Source: Rhodobacteraceae bacterium UBA2553
Lineage (GTDB): Bacteria; Pseudomonadota; Alphaproteobacteria; Rhodobacterales; Rhodobacteraceae
NCBI GenBank assembly: GCA_002340515.1
Contig: DDMF01000124.1
Location: forward strand, 5,189 to 11,768
Length of the DNA: 6,580 nt
Direction: 5' to 3'
The notes beneath the pieces are model-generated. The model was not told the origin of the DNA. It searched no databases and saw nothing but the letters and a program-made list of their open reading frames with translations. Positions 1-5,450 of the stretch are shown in pieces; within the stretch, counting starts at the first letter, position 1, and each line of letters begins with the position of its first letter. A program made the position numbers and the translations under genes.

Positions 1-209
1 AGGGTAAAGGCCCCCGCCATAATACAAAAACCACCATAAAGCATGGTGGACAATTCATGGGCCCAGGTCGTTGGCGCGTTCAAGAAATAGCGCGCAATGA
101 TTTCCAGCATCAGCACGGCGATCATCGCAAGCGTCAACCAAGAAATGGTCCGCCCGACAAACTCGGACAGACCATCTTGAATGACAAGATATCTTGTCAC
201 CAATCCCAT
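1..209 (-). CDS. dctQ: TRAP transporter small permease subunit, DctQ family (3' end beyond window)
   Basis: This is the N-terminal 69 codons of the small integral-membrane subunit of a tripartite ATP-independent periplasmic (TRAP) transporter. Such subunits join the large DctM channel subunit in the inner membrane and accept substrate from the periplasmic DctP protein. Reading the minus strand from ATG at 209-207 gives MGLVTRYLVI, a first hydrophobic segment at about residues 24-42, then the typical DctQ loop RYFLNAPTTWAHELS (residues 40-54) and the start of a second membrane segment (about 55-70). The W-x-H/E-E-L pattern before the second helix is characteristic of the family. The frame is open to the window edge; DctQ proteins are usually about 150-190 aa, so more than half is missing. 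The ATG overlaps the dctP stop (TAATG), which suggests translational coupling; only a weak AAGG lies upstream (219-222). A dctM gene is expected next, outside the window. Confidence 0.88.
   Translation of the reverse strand, partial: MGLVTRYLVIQDGLSEFVGRTISWLTLAMIAVLMLEIIARYFLNAPTTWAHELSTMLYGGFCIMAGAFT
182..199. repeat. Perfect 18-bp palindrome at the dctP-dctQ junction
   Basis: TGACAAGATATCTTGTCA is identical to its own reverse complement over all 18 bases. In the minus-strand transcript it begins 9 nt after the last base of the dctP stop codon and covers dctQ codons 4-10. As RNA it can fold into a 7-bp stem (TGACAAG/CTTGTCA) with an ATAT loop. No T run follows, so it is not an intrinsic terminator. 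It could protect the dctP 3' end, slow translation into dctQ, or be a protein-binding site; the sequence does not say which. Confidence 0.6.
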
Positions 210-1225
210 TACAGGCGCCCTTGGGCCTTTGCGTTGGCGACCAGAAGATCAATGAATTTCTGGTTGCGCGGGCTGCGGGCCGCTTCTTCTTGCCATACGC
301 CTTGGGCGGCGGCGGTCAGTGCTTTTGAATCTGCGTCCGGCAAGGTTGCATATTCAAAGGTGCCTTCAGCCACACCCGAGTTGCCGTCAGCCAGCCACTG
401 GTGAATGTCTTCTGCAAACTGCGCAATGGCGGTTTCCAAGATGGCTTTATGCTCATCCGACAGATCGCCCCAAGCCGCAGGGTTGGCAAGGAAGGTTTCG
501 GTCCAACCCGGCATCAGCATGTTCATAAAGGTATAATTTTGCGCGGTTTCATGCAGCTTCAGCTGCTCATATTCCACCGGGCCACCATAGATCGCGCCAT
601 CAATCACGCCGGTCGACATGCCGATGTAAAGCTCTTGCGCGGGCAGATACACGGTTGGGATGTCAAAGGCCGACAAAACCTTGGCAACATTCGACGTCGC
701 ACGGATTTTGCGGGTTTTAAGATCGGCGAGCGAGGTCACAGGCTCTTTGGTCAGAAGGTCGTAGTTATGACCATAGCCTTTGCCCAGATAAACGGTGCCA
801 GCTTCCGCATAGGCTTCTTTCAACAGGCCATCCACTTCGGGGCTGTCAAACAGCGCCTTGGCTTCATCAACACTTGCCCATGCGCCGGGCAGACCGGCTT
901 CGATATTGCCCACGTCGATTTGACCGGACCAGTAACCGCCTGTGCCATGTACGATATCGACGGTGCCCTTAGAGACAGCATCCGCAAATTGATCAGAGGC
1001 CACCAGCTCGCCACCGCGGAAATACTGGATGCGCAGGGTGCCGTTTGACGCGTCTTTTACCGCGTCGCGAAACTTTTTCGCAATTGGGTCAATTTCGGTG
1101 CCGTAGAAGGTGTGAAACCGCAGGCGTACAGTGTCCGCTGTGGCGGTGGTCGCCACGGATGCAAACGCGGCCGCGCCTGCAAGCGCGCCCAAAGCAGCGC
1201 GACGTGTGAAAGTCGTGAATGTCAT
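209..1225 (-). CDS. dctP: TRAP transporter substrate-binding protein, DctP family
   Basis: This is the periplasmic solute receptor of a TRAP transporter; it binds an organic acid and hands it to the DctQM membrane complex. The 338-aa length is normal for the family. Residues 1-30 form a signal peptide: TFTRRAALG with a twin arginine (R8, R9), a hydrophobic alanine-rich stretch, and a likely cut after ATA (residue 30). The mature protein starts with a beta strand typical of the family (VRLRFHTF, 33-40). LADLKTRKIRATS (166-178) carries the conserved arginine, most likely R175, that in characterised DctP proteins pairs with the ligand carboxylate. LPAQELYIGMSTGVIDGAI (194-212) is the family's hinge/ligand region. 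The start is well supported: GGGAGGAG lies 5 nt upstream. It is first in its operon, and its stop overlaps the dctQ start by one base. The exact ligand cannot be read from the sequence; the DctQ partner resembles those annotated for mannitol/chloroaromatic-type TRAP systems, a label with little predictive value. Confidence 0.93.
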   Translation of the reverse strand: MTFTTFTRRAALGALAGAAAFASVATTATADTVRLRFHTFYGTEIDPIAKKFRDAVKDASNGTLRIQYFRGGELVASDQFADAVSKGTVDIVHGTGGYWSGQIDVGNIEAGLPGAWASVDEAKALFDSPEVDGLLKEAYAEAGTVYLGKGYGHNYDLLTKEPVTSLADLKTRKIRATSNVAKVLSAFDIPTVYLPAQELYIGMSTGVIDGAIYGGPVEYEQLKLHETAQNYTFMNMLMPGWTETFLANPAAWGDLSDEHKAILETAIAQFAEDIHQWLADGNSGVAEGTFEYATLPDADSKALTAAAQGVWQEEAARSPRNQKFIDLLVANAKAQGRL

Positions 1226-1230
1226 AGGAT

Positions 1231-1238
1231 CTCCTCCC
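1231..1238 (-). promoter_or_regulatory. Strong ribosome binding site of dctP
   Basis: On the minus strand GGGAGGAG precedes the dctP ATG by 5 nt (ATCCT). It contains GGAGG, close to an ideal Shine-Dalgarno sequence, and fixes the dctP start at 1225. Its first bases are also part of an arm that can pair with upstream leader RNA. Confidence 0.8.
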
Positions 1239-1290
1239 GAGGCGTGGCCTCACTTCGTTCCGTTTCACAGCGACCCGCCCCTCCTCGGGT
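1236..1290 (-). promoter_or_regulatory. Mutually exclusive hairpins in the dctP leader
   Basis: In the minus-strand transcript three pairings are possible. Two are local: ACCCG/CGGGT (1290-1286 with 1277-1273, loop AGGAGGGG) and GAGGC/GCCTC (1251-1247 with 1243-1239, loop CAC). The third is longer-range: CCCGAGG with CCTCGGG (1289-1283 with 1242-1236). It uses bases from both local stems, so it excludes them, and its second arm takes in the first two G's of the GGAGG ribosome binding site. All three pairings are exact Watson-Crick matches. Whether they form or regulate anything is unknown; GC-rich leader sequence can give such pairings by chance. Confidence 0.35.
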
Positions 1291-1332
1291 GAAGTCACAG
1301 TGTGGGACGCTCCTACATCATGGAAATGGGGC

Positions 1333-1386
1333 TGCGCAATATTTTAAGCGATATGTAAGGTGATTTTGCGCAACTTAATGAGCGTT
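1333..1386. repeat. Pair of diverged direct repeats beginning TGCGCAA
   Basis: TGCGCAATATTTTAAGCGAT (1333-1352) and TGCGCAACTTAATGAGCGTT (1367-1386) share TGCGCAA and AGCG at equal spacing, 14 of 20 bases in all, with a 34-bp period. They lie in the AT-rich part upstream of dctP, where regulator sites are expected. A tandem binding site is possible, but the similarity is modest. Confidence 0.3.
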
Positions 1387-1457
1387 TTGATCATATTTTT
1401 TTGGAGGATGTTTTGGCGTATTCATAATTATCAACTACTTAACATGAATCCTATCGA

Positions 1458-1472
1458 ATTGTTACGAACAAT
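1458..1472. promoter_or_regulatory. Operator-like palindrome ATTGTT-ACG-AACAAT
   Basis: The 6-bp arms ATTGTT and AACAAT are perfect inverted repeats around ACG. The form TTGT-N5-ACAA resembles operators bound by GntR-family (FCD subgroup) repressors, which often control TRAP operons, but no regulator gene lies in the window. It overlaps TTGTTA (1459-1464), which with TTTAGA (1483-1488, 18-bp spacing) makes a weak candidate promoter for the plus-strand gene. A repressor bound here would block that promoter. The promoter match is poor and is only a suggestion. Confidence 0.35.
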
Positions 1473-1696
1473 ATTTGATGAATTTAGATCACTGCATCCT
1501 TCACAAATTCACCGACTCGGTAAATCGCGCCCATGATTCGCCTTCATTTACCTGCCCCCGTAGAAAGGTGAACTGCGGCAGATCGCACCATCCGACGAAA
1601 ACGCGAGGCTGAGCACCCCACCCGCAAATGAGGGCGGACAAGCCCCACGCGCTGCATTATACCGAAACGGCCCCCACCGCTTGCAAAGGAAAAAGC

Positions 1697-2077
1697 ATGA
1701 GCACATTTGACGAAGACCTGTTTCTGAAAGGCCTGGAACAGCGCAAGGCAACGCTTGGCGCGGAATATGTTGAAAAGAACCTTGCCGCCGCAGATGAATT
1801 CACCCGCCCGTTTCAAGAGGCGATGACCGCATGGTGTTGGGGATTTGGCTGGGGTGACGATGTGATTGACGCCAAAACCCGGTCGATGATGAACCTGTCG
1901 ATGATCGGCGCCTTAGGCAAAATGCACGAATGGGAATTGCACTGCCGTGGCGCCCTCAACAATGGCGTCACCAAAGAAGAAATACGCGCCATCATCCATG
2001 TGATTGGCATTTACTGTGGCGTGCCCCAAGCGCTGGAGTGTTTTCGTGCCGCGCGCAAGGTTCTGGACGAGGTTTAA
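1697..2077 (+). CDS. Carboxymuconolactone decarboxylase (CMD) family protein
   Basis: A 126-aa cytoplasmic protein of the all-helical CMD/AhpD-like fold. The size and pattern match PcaC-type 4-carboxymuconolactone decarboxylases: an N-terminal L-x-x-R-x-x-LG-x-E-Y segment (residues 13-24), TRSMMNLSMIGALGKMHEWE (61-80), then LHCRGALNNGVTKEEI (81-96) with the conserved His82 and NNG turn, and IYCGVPQALECFRAA (105-119). It has four cysteines (47, 83, 107, 115) but no C-x-x-C, so it lacks the redox centre of AhpD peroxidases. ATG 1697 is chosen because AAAGGA (1685-1690) lies 6 nt before it; an in-frame ATG at 1628 would add 23 residues of non-family sequence without a clear ribosome site. It stands alone, divergent from the TRAP operon and followed by a likely terminator. 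No other protocatechuate-pathway genes are present, so calling it pcaC would be overreach; many family members have unknown substrates. Confidence 0.87.
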   Translation: MSTFDEDLFLKGLEQRKATLGAEYVEKNLAAADEFTRPFQEAMTAWCWGFGWGDDVIDAKTRSMMNLSMIGALGKMHEWELHCRGALNNGVTKEEIRAIIHVIGIYCGVPQALECFRAARKVLDEV

Positions 2078-2137
2078 GCCCGGCACAAAGACCCCAGCCA
2101 ACACTTGTCACAAAAACGACGCGCTTTCTTGCCCTTG

Positions 2138-2171
2138 ATGCGCCGGTTCCCCTTGAGGTTCGGCGCATTTT
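2138..2171 (+). terminator. Probable intrinsic terminator after the CMD-family gene
   Basis: ATGCGCCG (2138-2145) and CGGCGCAT (2161-2168) form a perfect 8-bp stem around a 15-nt loop, followed by a short TTTT (2168-2171). The stem is GC-rich, but the T run is short, so termination may be partial. It starts 60 nt after the CMD stop and ends 45 nt before the mrpAB start, which suggests separate transcription units; a promoter for the Mrp operon would then have to overlap or lie upstream of the stem. The alternative is a hairpin in the mrp leader. Confidence 0.5.
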
Positions 2172-2206
2172 GCCACAAAACAGGGAAACCTTTTAGGCCA
2201 TTGATC

Positions 2207-2211
2207 AGGAG
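2207..2211 (+). promoter_or_regulatory. Ribosome binding site that sets the GTG start of mrpAB
   Basis: AGGAG sits 5 nt before GTG 2217-2219. No ATG in this frame lies close enough to use it, and the sequence beginning at this GTG gives the expected MrpA N-terminus (SLFLIVALPFLGALLPG). Confidence 0.75.
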
Positions 2212-2216
2212 TTCGC

Positions 2217-5078
2217 GTGTCCCTCTTCCTTATCGTCGCATTGCCCTTTCTTGGGGCCTTGCTGCCCGGCCTGATGAATTCTGCAGGGCGCCAAGCCTGT
2301 GCGGGTGTCACTTTCACCGTCACATTGACCGCCTTGATTGGGCTTTTGACCAATTTGCCGACGGTGCTTGCCGGTGAGTTGATCACCGCGCAATTTGACT
2401 GGATCCCGTTATTGGGTCTGAACGTCACTTTGATGCTGGACGGGTTGGGGTTCTTTTTCGCCTGTTTGATCCTTGGCATCGGGCTTTTGATCATCACCTA
2501 CGCGCGCTTTTACCTCGCGCGCGAGGACAATATGGGCGAGTTCTTCACCTATCTCTTACTGTTCCAAGGCGCGATGGTGGGGATTGTCCTTAGCGATAAC
2601 ATCCTGCTTTTGCTGGTATTTTGGGAGCTGACATCGCTGTCCTCCTTCCTTCTTATCGGCTATTGGAAGCACCTGCCCGAAGGGCGGCAAGGCGCGCGCA
2701 TGGCGTTGACCGTAACCGGGATGGGCGGGCTTGCCATGATCGGTGGTATGCTGATCCTGGGACAGATTGTCGGCAGCTATGATCTGAGCGTCATTCTTAA
2801 AAATCGCGCGTTGATCCAAGCGTCGCCGCTTTATGTGCCTGCTCTGATCTTGATCTTACTGGGCTGTTTCACCAAATCCGCGCAATTCCCGTTTCACTTC
2901 TGGCTGCCGCATGCGATGGCGGCGCCTACTCCTGTCTCGGCCTATCTGCACTCTGCCACCATGGTCAAAGCCGGGATTTTCCTGATGGCACGCATGTGGC
3001 CGGTGTTGTCCGGCACGCCGGAATGGTTTGTGATTGTAACGGGCGCCGGGTTGATCACCATGGTTCTGGGCGCGGTGATTGCGCTTTTCAAACATGATCT
3101 AAAGGCGCTTCTGGCGTTTTCTACGGTCAGCCATCTGGGCCTGATCTCCATGCTTTTGGGCACCGGCACCGCGTTTGGCGCGATGGCGGCGGTGTTTCAC
3201 ATCCTGAACCACGCCACATTCAAAGCCGCGCTTTTCATGTCCGCTGGCATCATTGATCACGAAACCCACACCCGCGACATTCGCCGTTTGGGCGGATTGC
3301 GCCACCTCATGCCCGTGACCTTTGGTATTGCGAGCCTTGCCGCCTTGTCGATGGCTGGCATTCCGCTGCTCAACGGGTTTTTGTCTAAAGAGATGATGTT
3401 GGAAGAGGCGTATCACACCTCGCTGTGGGGCATGCCCTATCTTGTGCCAGCACTGGCCACCGTCGGCGCGCTTTTCTCTGCGGCTTACAGTTTCCGCCTG
3501 ATTGGCCACGTCTTTCTGGGCCCCAAACGCGTTGATTATCCCGCGCCCCCCCATGACCCCGGTGCTGGGCTGTGGTTGCCGCCTGCCCTCCTTGTCGTTT
3601 TGGTGGTGGTCATTGGTGTGGCGCCATTTTTGGCCGAACCCTTTGTAAAGCTTGTCACGGCGTCCGTCCTTGGCGCTGCGGCAGATGTGCCCCATGCCCA
3701 TTTCAAGATTTGGCACGGCTTGGTACCCGCGCTTTACATGTCGATCATCGCGGTTGTTGGCGGCTTGGCGCTTTTGGCCGCTTTCAAACCGAGCTTGCGG
3801 TTCTGGGATCATATGCCCCGACCCGAAGCAAAACGCATTTTTGACGCAGTGATCGCCACCTCGGTCGCCATGTCGCGTCAGGTCATTCACCGGCTGCATG
3901 ACGGCGCGTTTTCCCGCTATGCGGCGATCATGGCCGTGACAGTCATAGCCGTCGGCTATCACGCCTGGGCGACAGGAACCGTTGGTGCGGCCACACGCAT
4001 TGCGCAACCCGCAAATCCCGTACAGATCGCCGGGTGGTTGATGCTGGTCACAGCGACGTGGGGGTTGGTCTTTTTGCACCGCAACCGCCTGTTATCGCTG
4101 ATCCTGATCGGGATTGTCGGGTTGATTGTCTCGGTCGGTTTTGTGTTCTTTAGCGCGCCTGATCTGGCGATGACCCAGCTGACGGTAGAGGTCGTGACCA
4201 TCATCCTTCTGTTGCTGGCGTTAAACTTCCTGCCCAACCGCACGCCCATTGAAAGCAGCGTGCTCCGCCGCACCCGTGACGGAGCCATTGCGGCCGCGGG
4301 CGGGATCGCGACCATGGCGATGTCTTATCACTATCTGTTGCGAGACAGCATCGCCCCGAGCATTTCAGAATTCCACCTCGCCAATGCTTATCAAGGCGGC
4401 GGCGGCAAGAACGTCGTGAACGTGATCCTTGTCGATTTCCGGGGCTTTGACACGTATGGCGAGATTATTGTGCTTGGCATTGCCGCGCTGTTGATCTTCG
4501 CGCTGACAGAAACCTTACTGGCCGGCCCCGTCCGGGCGCGGCTTTTGAACCGGAAACCTGATCAGCCCCGCGCAGGCATTATGCACCCAATGATGATGGT
4601 TGTGCTGACACGCGTGATTATGCCTGTGGTTCTTATGGTTGGTTTCTACGTCTTTTGGCGCGGCCACAATGAACCAGGCGGCGGGTTCATCGCGGGCCTC
4701 ATCGTCTCGATTGCGGTTGTGATGCAATATATGGCCAGCGGGTTTTCCTGGACCGCCGCGCGGATCAGTTACCCTTATCATGGGGTCATTGGCACGGGCG
4801 TTTTGATCGCCGGGCTGACCGGGGTTGGGTCGTGGTTTTTTGACAAACCCTTCCTGACCTCTGATTTCACCTATGTGCGCATTCCACCGTTTGAAAAATT
4901 TGAACTGGCCACAGCAGCCCTGTTTGATCTGGGCGTGTTCCTTGCGGTTGTTGGCGCGGTCATGCTGTCACTTGAAAGCTTTTCGCGCCTCGCGCGCCGT
5001 GCCCATGTGCCGGATGCCGATCATCCGATGGATATCGACCCGTCACGCGATGACATCACAGCAAAGGCGGAGGTATAA
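2217..5078 (+). CDS. mrpA: Mrp-type Na+(K+)/H+ antiporter, fused subunits A and B (MrpAB / MnhAB / PhaAB)
   Basis: Largest subunit of the multi-subunit cation/proton antiporter, related to NuoL of respiratory complex I. It is 953 aa and almost all membrane helices. Residues about 65-115 are the NuoL-like N-terminal domain. Residues about 127-430 are the proton-translocating core, with E137 (LLLVFWELTS), K220 (FTKSAQFPFHFWLPHA), K251 (MVKAG), H328/H332 and K391 (LSKEMM) at positions of the conserved charged residues of this superfamily. Residues 620-670 match the MrpA-specific region (SAPDLAMTQLTVEVVTI, with D649 and E658) and 738-765 contain VDFRGFDTYGEIIVLGIAAL. From about 790 a complete MrpB domain begins (VLTRVIMPVVLMVGFYVFWR, then GHNEPGGGFIAGL) and runs to about 927, ending in a short acidic tail. 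MrpA alone is about 750-800 aa, so this is an A-B fusion, typical of the six-gene group 2 Mrp operons of Proteobacteria. GTG start; the stop codon directly abuts mrpC. Confidence 0.95.
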   Translation: MSLFLIVALPFLGALLPGLMNSAGRQACAGVTFTVTLTALIGLLTNLPTVLAGELITAQFDWIPLLGLNVTLMLDGLGFFFACLILGIGLLIITYARFYLAREDNMGEFFTYLLLFQGAMVGIVLSDNILLLLVFWELTSLSSFLLIGYWKHLPEGRQGARMALTVTGMGGLAMIGGMLILGQIVGSYDLSVILKNRALIQASPLYVPALILILLGCFTKSAQFPFHFWLPHAMAAPTPVSAYLHSATMVKAGIFLMARMWPVLSGTPEWFVIVTGAGLITMVLGAVIALFKHDLKALLAFSTVSHLGLISMLLGTGTAFGAMAAVFHILNHATFKAALFMSAGIIDHETHTRDIRRLGGLRHLMPVTFGIASLAALSMAGIPLLNGFLSKEMMLEEAYHTSLWGMPYLVPALATVGALFSAAYSFRLIGHVFLGPKRVDYPAPPHDPGAGLWLPPALLVVLVVVIGVAPFLAEPFVKLVTASVLGAAADVPHAHFKIWHGLVPALYMSIIAVVGGLALLAAFKPSLRFWDHMPRPEAKRIFDAVIATSVAMSRQVIHRLHDGAFSRYAAIMAVTVIAVGYHAWATGTVGAATRIAQPANPVQIAGWLMLVTATWGLVFLHRNRLLSLILIGIVGLIVSVGFVFFSAPDLAMTQLTVEVVTIILLLLALNFLPNRTPIESSVLRRTRDGAIAAAGGIATMAMSYHYLLRDSIAPSISEFHLANAYQGGGGKNVVNVILVDFRGFDTYGEIIVLGIAALLIFALTETLLAGPVRARLLNRKPDQPRAGIMHPMMMVVLTRVIMPVVLMVGFYVFWRGHNEPGGGFIAGLIVSIAVVMQYMASGFSWTAARISYPYHGVIGTGVLIAGLTGVGSWFFDKPFLTSDFTYVRIPPFEKFELATAALFDLGVFLAVVGAVMLSLESFSRLARRAHVPDADHPMDIDPSRDDITAKAEV

Positions 5079-5450
5079 ATGGAACTTCTTGTTGCCTCAG
5101 CCATCGGCATTCTGACCTCGGCGGGCCTGTATCTGGTTCTGCGTCTGCGCACCTTCCCGGTCATCATGGGCGTGTCCCTTTTGACCTATGCGGTGAACAT
5201 TTTCCTGTTTGCATCCGGTCGGTTGACTGTGGGGGCGCCACCTATTCTGTCGGGTGCGACAAACTACACCGATCCTTTGCCACAGGCCTTGGTTTTGACC
5301 GCAATTGTGATTTCCTTTGGGATGACCGCTGTGATTGTCATGATCTCGCTTGGGGCCTATCTGGGCGGCGATGACGATCATATTGATGACCTTGCTGCGA
5401 CACCTGACGCGGGCCTAAATTCAGACCTAAACACAGAGGATGCGCAATGA
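5079..5450 (+). CDS. mrpC: Mrp antiporter subunit C (MnhC/PhaC, NuoK-like)
   Basis: A 123-aa inner-membrane subunit related to NuoK. Three membrane helices are visible at about residues 3-21, 27-46 and 69-94. The diagnostic MrpC motif DPLPQALVLTAIVI is at 65-78, preceded by the usual loop GAPPILSGATNYT (52-64). The C-terminal tail from residue 97 is hydrophilic and strongly acidic (GGDDDHIDD onwards) and presumably cytoplasmic. GGAGG (5069-5073) within the end of mrpAB lies 5 nt before the ATG, and the mrpAB stop (TAA 5076-5078) immediately precedes the start, so the two are very likely translated in a coupled way. The last four bases, ATGA, contain the mrpD start. Length and order are as expected for the operon. 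Confidence 0.95.
   Translation: MELLVASAIGILTSAGLYLVLRLRTFPVIMGVSLLTYAVNIFLFASGRLTVGAPPILSGATNYTDPLPQALVLTAIVISFGMTAVIVMISLGAYLGGDDDHIDDLAATPDAGLNSDLNTEDAQ

Larger units (their letters stand above)
1226..1696. other. Divergent intergenic control region between dctP and the decarboxylase-family gene
   Basis: About 470 bp lie between two divergently transcribed genes with no convincing protein-coding gene. Positions of roughly 1335-1520 are clearly AT-rich against the GC-rich surroundings, as expected for promoters of both genes. Within it are a pair of diverged direct repeats (1333-1386), a T7 run (1396-1402) and a 6-3-6 palindrome (1458-1472). The 180 bp next to the plus-strand gene is GC-rich and would be a long untranslated leader if transcription starts near 1490-1500. 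The side next to dctP holds alternative hairpins. No tRNA, riboswitch class or insertion sequence was recognised. Confidence 0.7.

Noticed and set aside
401..1048. 215-codon plus-strand frame opposite dctP
   Set aside because: It lies wholly antisense to a clear dctP gene and resembles no protein family.
1089..1298. Minus-strand 69-aa ORF starting in the dctP leader and running into dctP in another frame
   Set aside because: It overlaps the well-supported dctP start, has arginine- and histidine-rich shadow-frame composition, and matches no known family.
1408..1536. Small plus-strand ORF of 42 codons (MFWRIHNYQLLNMNPIELLR...) in the AT-rich intergenic region, next to a GGAGG
   Set aside because: GGAGG (1403-1407) directly abuts the ATG with no spacing, so it cannot work normally as a ribosome site; the internal ATG at 1444 has none, and no family is recognisable.
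1628..1696. Upstream in-frame ATG giving the CMD-family protein 23 extra residues
   Set aside because: The extension is unlike the family N-terminus and lacks a good ribosome site, while AAAGGA precedes ATG 1697 at proper spacing.
2513..2526. 14-bp perfect palindrome CCTCGCGCGCGAGG inside mrpAB
   Set aside because: A 14-bp palindrome is not unexpected by chance in a window this long, especially in CG-rich sequence, and it is explained by the coding sequence (YLARED).
3099..4079. Long 326-codon open frame antisense to mrpAB
   Set aside because: Composition (many Gln, His, Arg, Gly) is typical of the antisense frame of a GC-rich membrane-protein gene; no domain or ribosome site is seen.
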